From Trichoplusia ni (lineage: Eukaryota; Arthropoda; Insecta; Lepidoptera; Noctuidae): 64,000 bases of DNA. Within the stretch, counting starts at the first letter, position 1. Each line of letters begins with the position of its first letter. Of the stretch, positions 1-12,540 are shown piece by piece. The stretch is taken from the NCBI RefSeq assembly GCF_003590095.1, contig NC_039502.1, positions 2,418,001 to 2,482,000 on the forward strand, written 5' to 3'. The notes under the pieces are model-generated. The model worked only from the letters and a program-made list of their open reading frames with translations, made no database searches and was not told the origin of the DNA. The position numbers and the translations under genes were made by a program.

Positions 1-1154
1 AACATACGTCGCAATCGCCATAGCTTTCGGAATCGCTATTTGTAAGTATTCTACAATTAGACATTCAACTTTCAAGGCATGCCTCCAAACTCTGCATGCC
101 TACTGGTAAAAAACTGGATCATTAATTATTTATGAACAGCCTCGACACATCGTCACAAACAAAATTTACCGGAACCTGTCATCAATATGAGATCCGTAGT
201 TAAACAAACAGATTTTTTCGCAAAATTCAACCTTACGCACGTGATTAAAAGTTGTTTTTCTTAGATAAGTAGTTTCTAAGATAGATAAGTTCCATACCGT
301 TTCAAAGTGGTCGGATAGGTCGTTAACTTTATGAAATGCATAAAGTAATACTAACATCACCATTAAATTCCCAGCGGGCTACATCTCCCTGACCTCCATC
401 ATCCTGGTGGACCTGCTGGGCCTGGACAAGCTGACGAACGCGTTCGGTCTGCTGATCCTGTTCCGCGGCGCGGCCGCTATGATCGGGTCCCCGCTGGCCG
501 GCGCCGTGTACGACGCCACCAAGAACTACGACGCCTCCTTCTACATGGCGGCCGCCTTCTTCCTGGCTAGTACTCTGACGTCATTTGCCGCTCCATTGTT
601 CCGCAGGTACGTGGTTTGTTATAGTAAAGTATGTAGGTTTTGGAGAAAGATGGAAAGAGGTATAGATATTTTTTTTCTTGTTTCTGTGAGGATATGGTAA
701 TGGGCTTGTTAAATCCTTAACATTTTGTTATTTTTATGTTATTTTAAACTATGTGAAGGTTTGTCAGAAATTGGTTTATTTAACAAACTTTGACCAAAAT
801 TATATACATCAAAAAATCTTGACTGTGTTACATTTAGTTTGCTCCTAATTTTATTTAGTGACAAAATAAAGTATTAACAGGAGTTCTATAAAATATCTTA
901 AAATCACATTCTGTTCATAAAAACACATCCATCCAACATGTTATTCTCCCCACAGAAAACCCGAAGAAGTCCAGCAGCCGATGGACATCCTGACGCCCAT
1001 CGACGAGGACCTGGAGGAGGGCGACGAGGAGGACGAGGACGACACCCCCATCACTATGGGCGCGCCGCACATCACGCGCACGGCCGCCTCGCCCGACACG
1101 CCGCCGCCGCAGCCGGCGCCCGCCAGCTCCGCCGAGCGGGAGAGCGTGCTGTGA
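1..1154 (+). CDS. Monocarboxylate transporter-like protein (SLC16 family), C-terminal part (MCT-A)
   Basis: This is the 3' end of a gene that begins before the window. Coding exons are 1-41, 375-606 and 956-1154, with donors at 42 (GTAAGT) and 607 (GTACGT) and acceptors TTCCCAG and CCCCACAG. About 156 residues are visible, ending at TGA 1152-1154. The first part covers the last membrane helices of a major-facilitator protein; LDKLTNAFGLLILFRG followed by DATKNYDASFYMA is typical of the SLC16 C-terminal half. The tail after the last helix is cytosolic by family topology: an acidic stretch (about 13 D/E from DEDLEEGDEEDEDD onward), then proline-rich, ending ESVL, which fits a class I PDZ ligand. 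The role inferred from the family is plasma-membrane transport of small monocarboxylates; the substrate is unknown. Exon 375-606 is clearly richer in G+C than MCT-B. The first intron lies at the same position and phase as one in MCT-B at 56293-56439, supporting tandem duplication. Confidence 0.88.
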
Positions 1155-3900
1155 ACACAGCTAGCTGCCGAACTACACACACAGATAACAAGCACAGGAC
1201 ATTCGCTTTTTCATTATTAAATGATGCATGATGCGAGTCGAACTGACGTCAGCGGCCGTGCATCTCGCGACCCCGCCGCGTTCTTCCGATAAATACGCGG
1301 GAGTCAACATTGCATCATTTAATACAGGAATTCAGAATTCAGGAGCATTCAGAAAGCCTATGACCTACTACTTCGTTTTGAGGTGGACGAAGCTACGTGT
1401 CGTCTCGCTTACACATCTACGAAAGTGTTGCTATGAGAGGTAGCGCTAGGCCATCTGATGTCAAAGCTATTTTCTGTCCGAATGTGTTTAAATTGTTAAT
1501 CTGATTATGGTGATAGTTCTTGTTTGTTGGCTGTATCATAGAAAACTAACTAATGTGTGAGTATATGTTACAATATAATCGCAAATTTAAAGTAAAATGA
1601 ACGTTGATAGAATGATTTCAATACCCCATTTACATTGTAGCATTGCTACATCATTCGATTCTATTGTAACATGTAATCCAACTCTTCAAAGAAAATCTGT
1701 GTCATGCATATAAATGTCGTCGGCTCAGGTGCTCGTAATTTGCGTCTTTCTCTTGAAACGATATGTGATCTTTTATAAACTATGCTCATATTAAATTCTA
1801 CGTCTTCTATACTTTTAAGAACCTATGTAAATTATTTATTTAGATGCTTTCGTAGTTGTCCAAATCATTTATTATAATTTTAATTACTCTTGCAACACCT
1901 GCTGGCCGATGATGTATCTACCTCCAATCATTGGGCGTTTATGAAACGAAATTATAGTTGATTCGGTATACTATAAGATTTCACGAACCCTTTTATTCTC
2001 CAATAATTAAATAAATTGAACGATCTCATTACATTGGAGACGCTGTGATGAAGGTTTCTTGAAATCCACTTAGATATTTAACAATTCGTACGATTAAACT
2101 GAAAAGAGGAAACGACGAAATGACTTATTTTCTGACAGTAATGTACAGTGCTATTAATTAAGTTAATAAGTATTAGAAAATGACTCATTTTGTTGACAAA
2201 CACAACATAAAATACGATAAAAACTTACTTCTATGTGAAGATTTATACGAAGTTACCATAAGTTAATGACATAATTAAATACTGGAATTGACTGCAAGCA
2301 ATAAAGCGTATATACGCTTTGCATTTTAAAATATTAGAAGGGATATGTAAGGTTCTATATTCCAATGTGCCATATAAATGTCGTGGTGCTAACGTCAACC
2401 CAAGTTACAAGCGATGTTAAAACATTCAGTGACTAATACTCAAAGCACTGCAGAGTTTTGTGAACACAAATTATAAATGTCCATATTGTCATTAGCAATA
2501 ATGTTAGTACTTATAGGGTATTGAGTACTTAGCAGACTTACATAGACATGTAGAAATTTCACCTTCTATACAACTGATGTGATGGTATATTTTTTCTTTA
2601 GCAACGGACAATAAGATTATCTCTGAAGGTCTAACTCATATTTCATTCAAACTTTTGACTCCATTAAAGTTCTACAAATATATCAATGTAAATAATATGC
2701 ACTCTTGTAAATATGTTGCAGTAAGGACATGGGGACTTAAAAGAAAGAATTTCGCGTCCTGTAGAGATTAAAACGGCTTAAATTTTTACACTCATATGAC
2801 AAAGATTGATGAACTGACTGACAAGGGTGGGTAGTCCTTAACTGTATGCTAGATGCCAATTTTAAAATAAGGCATTCTTCGTGTTTTGAGGTGAAGCTAG
2901 GGACTATCAATTATTATGATTAAACCTATTATAATATTATATAGTGTGTGTATATGGTGTTAGAGTAGCAATTGCCTTTTAAACTTGCTAGACTCTGTGA
3001 ACTTTTCATACACTTTTTTTAAACTCTACAAAGCACTTTTTAAGCATTAAAGTACAATGCGAACGGCAGCGTTATCTTCATTATATATCTTCGACATTGT
3101 ATAGAATTCTTATAGTGCCATTGTAACGAACAACAATTTGTGTAAATACGCTAATGTTAAGTGAGTTTACATAGATGAGTAATGTTGAGTAAAATGTAAC
3201 GCAGTCAATTTTACGCGCATCATACATGCATCCGAACACTTCCTGTTAGGTGTCGTCATATATGGCTTTATGTACTTGCCACATTAGTGTGTATATATCT
3301 GAACTATAGATATATATTTTTGTCATAGATATTTTTTGTCAATAAACTGCATAATTTAGCTTTAAGCATTAGGTATAATAATTATGTACTTTATGATTAG
3401 GAAAGTGGAAGGCAATTAACTGTTAGGAGAAGGTATTATGTGATAAACATGGAAAATATATTGAAATATTTCTTTTTTTAACAACCTGTATTGTATGCCT
3501 ATAAGTAAACGATAATTTTAATGAAATTTCTTTTTAAGGTTAATGTAATCTGATATGACGTTACAAAGTGTATAGAACGTATTAAGAAATATTCAGAAAA
3601 TATGAATTAATGTTACTGTTGTTATATAGCTTTATGTAAAAACCAAAAGTGTTATTATGTTTTTAAGATTAAAAATTATTTAGGAGTCGAGATGTAACTG
3701 TAACCGAACTGTCGACTGAACGCAAAGGTTTGTCGTCGGTCTTACAGAGAGAAATCAAATAGAAATCATGTCGACTACGATATATTTTGGTCTGACTTCT
3801 ACGACCGTGAAACAATCATGAATTTGTAATATCTCATGATTATTTTTAGAGGCGATTTTTATGTATTGACATTGAATAAAGCACAGAGAAGCACATTATA
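1155..3900 (+). other. Probable 3' UTR of MCT-A
   Basis: No coding signal follows the TGA. The stretch is AT-rich and free of recognised repeats, as expected of a long insect 3' UTR. Possible poly(A) signals occur near 2300, near 3341 and at 3875-3880. The length is inferred; a shorter UTR using an earlier signal is possible. Confidence 0.5.
3875..3880 (+). terminator. Candidate poly(A) signal (AATAAA) for MCT-A
   Basis: AATAAA is followed within 30-50 bases by a T/GT-rich run (CATTGTTCATTGTGAATGTTT), the usual arrangement of a cleavage site. It is the last good signal before the sequence becomes ordinary intergenic DNA. Earlier AATAAA copies could also be used. Confidence 0.4.
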
Positions 3901-5229
3901 ACATTGTTCATTGTGAATGTTTAATACTTACATACAAAATGTATATTACAGTATATTATCCAGTATTGGCTCAAAGTATTGTTTATGTATTCATTGAGAA
4001 GTTAACGAGCTGTTTACCTATTAGTTGTATTTGTGATTTGTTGAAATTGTTTTGATTGAGCGCATGCATTCATTAGTTATTAAATTATAATATCGATTTA
4101 TGGTTTTATTTGCCGTTTTATATATGTAAACAGCTCAGTGGTGTGTTGTATAATGTATGTTTAACATTTTAACTGCGTAGTTGCACTAACGTGTTTGTAT
4201 CATGTGACTTTATCTACAGTTTCTAGATGAATGAATTGTAGATTAGCAGAAGTAAGCGTAGTCTTGTTTTCGTTTATAAATTTTAATGGCTACCTCATTA
4301 CTGAACATTGACCTTACAACTCACAAGTGACCGGTCAAAGGCATTAAGATTGAAATTGTTTTAGTCTCAAAAGTAGCAGTTTTCTAAAAGAAAGTTATAC
4401 AAAAATCCACATTTGTTATTTTATACGCGTATTTCGAAGTGTTTTTGACTAATATGAATTGTTTTCAAGCTATAAGCAGTTAAAATATTAATATATACAA
4501 TTAAATTTATTATCAGAAGGAGTGCGCACGCCTCGCTTGCGCTAAAGGTAAAAAGTTGCAAAGAAGCTTATTGTTGACAAAGTCCACCGAAATCTTTTGT
4601 AAATAACAGATTCATTAAATGATAATGATGACTGAAATTGACAGTTTTATTATTGACACCCTATATAAAAAAATATCTTTTCAAATGAAGATCGGAAGGT
4701 ATAATTTAGGACGAATGATACATATAGTAAGAGAAGTGTCTGAGCAAGTGGAATAGAGTCACTAGACACTGGGCCTCGTGCCTTCAAATGCCTGCGACCT
4801 TTTTCCTCACGTAGATAAGACTCAAAATTATTTGTATATACTATAAACTATCGGTGAAAATTGACTCTTACTATCTGAGATAGATATATATACGAGTTTG
4901 TCTAAGGCCAAAACACAGGTATATAAATAGCAATGCCGCGCTTGACACCTCTGAGCATCGCTATCATATCTGGTAACTTTATATTTTGTGCCAACAATTT
5001 ACCTCAATACTGAAAATAACATTATAGCATTAACTACTTTTTATAGTAATCAAGACTTACAAAAATACTTCAAGGCAATGAGAGTCATAATAACGTTCAT
5101 AAACAAAATAAAAGCCATCATCACATTAAATACTTGTTATATGTACCTACGTATAATGTGGACTTATTATTTGACCATACTTTAGCTAAGTCTTTGGCAT
5201 TTTCTACATAGAGCTGTGGCTGGCTCTCC
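3901..5229. other. Intergenic stretch, nothing recognised
   Basis: AT-rich sequence with no coding exon, tRNA or repeat family I can recognise. The only long reading frame (4988-5185) encodes a low-complexity K/I/T/Y-rich peptide with no family features. Confidence 0.5.
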
Positions 5230-5530
5230 ATTCTCATCACAAAGGCCTTAGGGTCGGCTTCCATTCCAACTAGATGCAGCTAAGTACCAGTGTTTTACAA
5301 GGAGCCCTTGTTTATCTGATCTCCTCGACCCAGTTACCTGGGCAATACGGCATCCCTTAGTAAAATTGGTTGTCTGTTTTTTTAGCTCTGGACTACCCGT
5401 AATGACTTTGCAAGCTGTGTTAATTACACCCATTACGGACCCACAATTTAAGATGCCTCCCGAAACACGAAGGCACCCGTTATAACATAGATGGTCACCC
5501 ATCCATAGACCTACAAGCATTAAGCTTAGC
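5230..5530 (-). repeat. Lepidopteran SINE-like repeat, copy 1
   Basis: The segment GGTCGGCTTCC..., TGTTTTACAAGGAGC, CCCAGTTACC, CCCACAATTTAA and GATGGTCACCCATC recurs in the same order at 21613-21905. This is a very abundant moth repeat whose tRNA-like head, where present, lies on the right in minus orientation; here the head is missing or decayed. A long minus-strand reading frame across it is incidental. Confidence 0.7.
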
Positions 5531-6214
5531 TTAACCCGTGATGGATAAACTTTTGCTGTTGTAACTTGACACGAGCCACGCCACAGTTCTATAAAATTAA
5601 TTATTATCTGTAGGTATGTATTTATGTCAGTCAGTCATTCACAACTCATTGCGATATTATTGCAACTTACGTTCCCGTGAAATGATTGAGTCTGTCTGTC
5701 GTACCGTTTACTATCAATGTAATATCGTACAAGCGAACCAATCGGGTACAATTGACCCTCACGAATTGATATCTAACCGCCTACGACTACCGTAACGGGT
5801 TAATTCATTACATCAGCAGTTCAACACTTTCAATTATATCCTACGGCCTCAAGGGTGAGGAATGTTCATTTTTTTATTAGTTATTACCTTCAGAATAGTT
5901 CCGAGCAATATTCTCGGTATACTGCGTCAAAGGCCGTTTCTGGCGTCATAACTAATTGTTTTAAGGACATGTAATTTTTATTATCACGTTTTCGTTGACA
6001 CCAATTGTTCAGGATTTGATAAGGTTGGAAAATCAGTGTAATATTTATGACAGTGCAAGTAAATTAAGAGTGGTTTTACGTGCCCGCTGTGCCCAGTTTT
6101 ATGTAATTTGGTGTGGAGGTAGCTTGGATTAACACATAGCCTTTTTCTCTGACTTCGTTAAAAGAGGGTAAGGTAAAGCTCCTGGCAGGCGCAGCCGCTA
6201 GCGTACTAAGACAC
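5531..6214. other. Intergenic stretch, nothing recognised
   Basis: AT-rich sequence without coding features. The last ~80 bases may already belong to the repeat that follows. Confidence 0.4.
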
Positions 6215-6404
6215 AAACCCTGATGACGTAGCACAGTGGTTCAGGTTTATCTACCCGTTCTCTCGCCAGCAAAACTTAGGGTGCAATATTTTTATGACAG
6301 TTACAGATTTTGCAAAAGAGCCAGAGATTCCGATATTATTTTTTCTATTCTCCGTATCATTTTATGGACAATAAACTATGTACCGGGCATAAATAAATAA
6401 ATAA
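6215..6404 (+). repeat. tRNA-derived SINE
   Basis: A box A-like TAGCACAGTGGT at about 6229 is followed by a conserved-looking body (GGGTGCAATATTTTTATGACAGTTAC) and an AATAAATAAATAA tail at about 6389-6404. Box A plus an A-rich simple tail is the layout of a tRNA-derived retroposon. The internal box B is decayed. Confidence 0.6.
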
Positions 6405-6917
6405 GTAACATATCAATAGGGCTGATTATAAAAAATTATGTTAGAATACTAGACTTATAGTACCCGACAAGTTATCATGATTGATTGAATAAAGTATAGA
6501 TTGACATCATAATGGACACGATATTGTGTATTTCTGAGGATTTCCTTCAGGTTTTCCTTATCCGCGTATCGGGTATTACTTGCGGAAACCATTGTGGTTC
6601 TAAGAAGTTAATTCGTTGTCTCTACTAATTAAAGTTCTAAATAATGCGCGTTTTGTCGATTCTTAGAATGATTACGATCCATGCAAGGATAATGTAGAAC
6701 CTCAGTCATTTTTTTTGCTTTAGACAAGTGACATTTTATCAATCGTTAACACTGATAGGAGTGATAGGATAGCTCTTATTTTTAACCTTAAGGTAGCGAC
6801 AAGGCTAAGTAGATTTACCTACTTAATTTTATTTGCAGCGCATTTTACTAACATAAAATTCACATACACAAAGAATATCTAAACTTAGAGCACGAATTTG
6901 TGAATACTGATGATATT

Positions 6918-7010
6918 CAGGGATTGAACCTGCAACACGTCAGACAGTCGTAACTAATGCTAGTTACGACTGTGTGATGACCTACACTACTCAACTATCC
7001 GTCAGTCCGT
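6918..7010 (-). repeat. tRNA-like SINE head with internal hairpin
   Basis: On the minus strand, TAGTTGAGTAGTG resembles box A and GGTTCAATCCC resembles box B. The spacing between them is enlarged by a perfect 13-bp inverted repeat (6944-6956 with 6961-6973, loop ATGC). It is not a functional tRNA: no acceptor stem can be paired and the anticodon arm is replaced by the hairpin. Confidence 0.5.
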
Positions 7011-9060
7011 AGATGTAATATATGCGATATAGTTAATTGATAGGTGTACAATACAACTAGTTTTATACCGGACTTGTGATATAGCCAGGACATAAGACAC
7101 TTCCTGAGTTAATTTCCGCCATAGACCGTATATTATTTACTTTGACTTTGATCTTGCGGATAATTAAATACTTCCGAATAAGATTAAGTTAGCGGGCGTT
7201 TTTTATTTGCGGTCACGTTGTTGTAATTTTGGAAAAAATGATAGTAGAACACTAGAAACGACTTACTACTAACTGTAAAATACTGAATTACAGTTTTAAG
7301 TTATCACAGAAGATTCCATTTAGCTTTTGAGGTCCAAGGTAAAAAGGAAAGAAGGGAATCTGGTGGTTTTAGCCTATATAAGTCGGCATGTCTCTTCGCT
7401 ACTCCCAGGGCGGACAAAGTCCATTAGGATTATCAGGTAAAAAGGACCAACGTCTTTATTCAACTGCAAATACAAATTGTTGGTAGGAATTTAAGACAAG
7501 AATAGTCTGAAATGAAATGAAAAATTCAGTGAAACCTGAGTTAATAATAATCCATAAACCCCTGCTCACTTAAACAGATGTTAATAAACGGATTCATTTA
7601 TTTACACTTCGTATACCTACATTAAAAAAAATTACAATGGCGGACTTAATGCCTGAGGCATTCAACCAAAGGATTTCCTACTGACATAAAAATCTCTTTG
7701 CAAGTTCTGTTTGCCAGACGTCACTTAAATATTACTTGTCATAAGTTGGTAAGATGGTTAACATTCACTAATTAAAAGTGACACAGTGAACCAGTTCCAT
7801 TATTGGAGAGTGTTTATTCTAGACGGATTAGTAGTCTTAATTGTGGCGTAGGTATTCCCGTAACTACATTGAAGTATTGTTAAAATACTTAATATATTTA
7901 TGTCATTATTATTAAAAAAACTGGCGTACCTATTGGCACTTTCGGCACCTTTGTATCTAGGCTTATAATTTAGTACAATCGCAAGAATCCCGCAAAGATT
8001 GGCCCGAGCAAACCATATAAATATCATAAATCAAAGTAAATAAAAAGTATGCATATATTGTACATGTATGGGTTAGCGATGTTCACCATAATTCTCATTC
8101 TGCGGTAGACTAGCAGCAAGGTCATTGACCGGCGCGTCTGGTGCAATGCGCGCGTGTGTTACATCAGCCGACCTTGCCCGACACGGAACAATGACAGTCA
8201 GTGCTGTAATGTACCAGTAACTAGTGCCCGTGGCCGTTTCAGTAACAAACTACAATCAACACTCTGTTACAGTCCAAAAATCATTATCTCAAAACATTAG
8301 TCGAATTGGTCAACCGAAAAAATCTAACAAGGACAAAATCGTTAATTTGAATTTATTGATCAATTAAATTATACCTACTTAAATCAAAGTACATTAGTTT
8401 TATCATTTAGAATAACAACATATATGACTGTATCATACGACATACTATATTTTTTACTTCAAACAAAATTATATTCGTAAAGCATGGTCACCCTACTCAA
8501 GGTCACGTTCAATCGTTTAATTGAAGTCTTGGCTGTCTGACTGCGTCGTCACTTGTGTACTTTGACCCCAAATCACGAAAATATTACGACAAGCCACACC
8601 CACAGTTTTATAACTCTAATAGGTTTGCAACCAGTTTGCGAGGTTTACTAAATTCCTATACCGACGTTGCCTAATGTCGGTAAAACGTTTGAATGGGGGT
8701 TTCCCTCACTTATGTGGGTACCGAAGCTTTTTAAAAACCGTCGCTTACTTTTTTGCTCGCGTCATTGGTTTTTCCAGAAAAGATTTCTAATATTCGCTTC
8801 CTAATTTGTGTCGCGATAGTTTAAGAAGTCAATAGATAACCTCAGTCTCGTGATTCGATTGATCAAAACTGTTTGTGGTTATAACAAAGAACATAAATGC
8901 ATACAAACAGTCTTTCACTGCAAAGTGGTACTTTAGCTCCTATATGCACCTAAGGGTATACGGTCAGCGGAGAGTTAAGAATGTACTTATATGTATTAAA
9001 ATAATGTTATATATTTACAAGTTAAAAAACAAAAAAATATTAAATTAAAGCATCAAAAAA
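7011..9060. other. Intergenic stretch with a GC-richer island near 8.1-8.25 kb
   Basis: No coding exon is visible. 7320-7430 resembles other moth dispersed repeats but I cannot name the family. 8110-8250 is locally GC-rich and contains a palindromic nuclear-receptor-like site and an initiator-like TCAGTG (A at 8200), so it may be an enhancer or a weak promoter. Confidence 0.4.
8119..8131. promoter_or_regulatory. Palindromic IR1 nuclear-receptor-like site (ecdysone response element type)
   Basis: AGGTCATTGACCG is an inverted repeat of AGGTCA separated by one base, matching the IR1 consensus recognised by EcR/USP heterodimers. A TCAAGGTCA monomer site (FTZ-F1/ERR type) lies about 370 bp downstream at 8497-8505. 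Matches of this length can occur by chance, so function is inferred only. Confidence 0.4.
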
Positions 9061-9210
9061 TTCATCGGCATCGCTGCCGGCTGGGAGTGTGCCCAAAAGG
9101 CTGGCAGCATTGCCACGTTAAATGGCAATGCTAATCCTCTGAGCGAGGTAAAAGCCAGCCTTTGGGTTACGAGACGCTTTGCTAGGTCTCTATAAAATTA
9201 TAAATAAAGA
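9061..9210 (+). repeat. Probable LINE 3'-end fragment
   Basis: A GC-richer block (CGCTGCCGGCTGGGAGTG, AATGGCAATGCTAATCCTC, GAGACGCTTTGCTAGGTCTC) ends in TATAAAATTATAAATAAAG, like the 3' end and tail of a non-LTR retrotransposon. The base composition differs sharply from the flanks. The family name is not certain. Confidence 0.5.
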
Positions 9211-12178
9211 AAACTTATAAATACCAATTGCTAAAAAAAAAAAATGTTATTACAACGAACCAGCTTCTTTTAAAATTTTCTCTGCAAACGAAACAATTCT
9301 GATTCTAAGTAAGAATGTATGTGTATCAGGCAGGCAGCTTTTTTTTCTGGTATCAACTTTTGTTAATGTTTTAAATGGAACTCTCACATAAAGGTAACGG
9401 CGTTTAATATTTATGACTAAAATCCCTTTCGTGCTAATTTATAATACTTTATATTGAAAAGTTATCAATCATACTCCAATATTTTGTATCTTTCATTTTT
9501 CTTTGAATCCTTTGTATCACGCATTCAAAACCGAAGCTGATAAATTGTTCGATCTCGATCAGTTTATATTATTTCATTATATTAATTGTTTTGAACTACC
9601 TTTTTAACCAATCACTGTGTTGTAACATCTCAGTGTCTGTCTTGTTTAATTGCTGCAATTAGCTGAAGCATGTAACAAATAAACCTTCTGCCCAGTTTTT
9701 GCGAGCTATGTCCTTAATCGTAACTGTGACTAAGAAGACTCCCTCGAATTTTCAGTGGTATTTATTTTTTGTGCTAAAGCATAAATCACTGCAGGCATGG
9801 ATATTAATTATTGTTATTTCTTGGTAAGTAATACCACGTTACTATAGTTTGATATGACAATAAGGATATAAGAACTAATTAACCTTAGGTCTCATATTGC
9901 AATTACTTCCTCCTATTTTTTGTCTGTACATATCTTAATAGATAACACATTTATTAACTGCTTAAGTGACTAAATTATCCGCATGCACATACACCATGTA
10001 TTCGTAGTATAATAGGTAAGCAAAATAAGAAAAAAAAATCTGCTCTCTCAGCGTCAATTCACAAAGAGAATAGCTTGGTTTTAAATCAACAACACTTGGA
10101 TGAAATTCCAAATAGCAATAAACAAACGAGAACACGCAACATGATGCCAAACGTGCGTACTCGAGCTCACTCGGCGTCGAGACCAGTGACGACAGTATCA
10201 ACAAGACACGCCTTCCATTGAAGACTTCAAGCCAATTTGCATACGATGCCCTCAAATGTCGACGGCAATGAATCAATGGGCAGAACAATTAATCGCTGAC
10301 CAGTGACTCACGTGGATGATGTAACATCTCTCAAACTTGCACGAGACGAATTCTCATGAAAGAAACATTTGAACATTTATTAGCAAAAAATGCATTGGAC
10401 CGCAGCCTTGACGTTGACGTTGACAATACAATAAAAAAACATAACGGGTAGGAGGTAATTATTATGCACAAAGCAAAAAAAACGAACAAAACAATAAATT
10501 ACACGTGCATTTCTGGCACGCGCATTTTTTAAGACAGCCGGCAACAGGAACAGTATTAAATATCTTAAAAGATAACTAAGCCTTAAAAGTAAAAACAGAA
10601 TTAAAAACAATATTTTCCTAATATTTTATTACATCATGGTGGCCCTACATTTATAAGGACGTTATAACTGTAATCGATACTTTCATCGATAAACATGAAC
10701 ATCACGCAAGTTTTTTTCCCGAATCGATCTGTATAGGTCAGTAAAGCGTTTTATTATCGGAAGATTTTCCGCGGACTAGGCAAGTCGGCCAAGGCGGCTC
10801 GAGAGGTCGGTTCAGTACTAAACTATCCGTTAGTTTTTATACAGGCTGTTCTTAATAATTAAAAGTTGGAATCAATAATTTTGTAGCAATAAAATGGTAA
10901 ACAGTTGATTTAATTTATATAATGGCTTTGGATTAGCACGAACCTTCTACACAATTTACCTGACAAATAAATAATAAAATAGACTAACGAAATGAAAAAA
11001 ATCTGTTTATTGTACCTAATCTACAGTTGGTTGTTTATTACATTTTAAAAATTAAGTAAGTACTTACCCACTTGTACTTAATAATATAAAACGTGCGGTA
11101 CAGTATGTGTGTCTAAGAATAAATACGATTTCAAGAATGTTTCATAAAATATATCGTTTGTTATAAATTAAATTACCTCTGAAAATCTACATCCTGTTTG
11201 ATATCTGGAAAACAATTAATATTTATGCTTTTTCCTCTACATTCTTCATAATTGAGTCACTATATCAAAAGGTTAAATTTTATTTATATTTATAGAACAG
11301 TATGTGATATGCAGGTTTAATAAATAAAATACTAAAATTAACTACACAGGTTGATGGTTCAACCATGCTCCATACACGATGTTTGACGTCCGAATAAATG
11401 AAAGCTTTTAATTATTTATTTAATTATTTGGGACAAACAAACAGTTACACATTGTATTTGCGTAATTAATATAACTAAAAATATTATAATATAAATGTGA
11501 AACTCACACCGTTATCCATAGCTTACATTAGGCTATCTACCTTTTAAGTCGTGAATGACCACAGATTGAATATGATTTACACTTTTTCTATAGATTATCA
11601 ATTGGCCAAATCCGTCAACACAGGGGCAAGGTTAGTATGTAAAACATAACCACATCATTTCCGCTATTATGAGGTATCTACAACCGGAACCGTAGTTCCG
11701 ACCACACGGGTTGTAAGTACAATCAACCACACGTTTGTAGTAACAAATACTTACAAAAAAAACAACAAAAACAGAAATAACATACTAAGTTCTCAATGTA
11801 AATGTTAGCAGTATTCTGCATTTCACTGTACCTACATGTTGAAGCCTATTGTTATACACACAATAGATGGACAAGTTAAATGTGAACATTAAAATCATCG
11901 TGATGATAATGTAAAATAATAACTGACGATCGTGATTTGTTTTCGGACGACTTCGTTATAATTTTTGTGTTTTCCCAAATCAATATGTGCTTTGGGAAGC
12001 GAACGAATTCAAAGATTCGACAAAGGCTTGTAAAATCGGACTTAGATAGGCTTTTTGGTTGCGTGTTCGCCCTAAGAGTGGCTTGTAGTATTTTTTTGTA
12101 TTTTTCACTTTGAATTTGGAAATAATAAAAAAGCTTGATTTTACAAACAATTTTTGCCGTTCATATTAAACTCAAAAG
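9211..12178. other. Intergenic stretch, nothing firmly recognised
   Basis: AT-rich DNA without coding exons. A GC-rich patch at about 10770-10820 stands out but matches nothing I know. Two minus-strand reading frames near 10.0-10.6 kb encode cysteine/leucine-rich peptides without domain features and look incidental. Confidence 0.4.
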
Positions 12179-12540
12179 TCAAAACCTCGACAATGTAGGA
12201 AGTCCGGCTATTTTGCCCAAATGTCCGGCCAAGCGGTCTGTCAGTCCGGCTATGAAGAGGCTAGATGCGACTGGAGGATCCCCAACCACCTCTTTAAGGA
12301 ATACTTTTGGAGGTATCAAAAAGAGAAGCAGCTCTGCGCCGTGTAGAGCGCTGTCCCAGTTCCACACCTGAAATTATATCACTAAGAGAAGGCGGAAAGT
12401 TTCCAGATATTAGAAGGCAGAGATTTTCGGTAAGAGGTTTGGCATAATGGTCAAATGCAACTTCACGATTTGGGAGCTCCGTTAAGAAAGTTTGCAGACA
12501 AGAGAGCAAGGAGTTCCAATGACGAGATTGTGTGGCGGGC
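12179..12540. other. Possible degraded coding remnant, unidentified
   Basis: Base composition rises to that of coding DNA and long overlapping frames are open on both strands. On the minus strand, fragments such as NFPPSLSDIISGVELGQRS and KEVVGDPPVASSLFIAG read like protein but lie in different frames. A decayed transposon gene or domesticated fragment is possible; I recognise no family and no intact gene. Confidence 0.25.

Noticed and set aside
941..1195. 84-codon minus-strand reading frame
   Set aside because: It is the antisense of the MCT-A last exon; the serine run comes from the GAG/GAC codons of the acidic tail.
5248..5520. 90-codon minus-strand frame
   Set aside because: Lies entirely inside a dispersed repeat that occurs again at 21613-21905.
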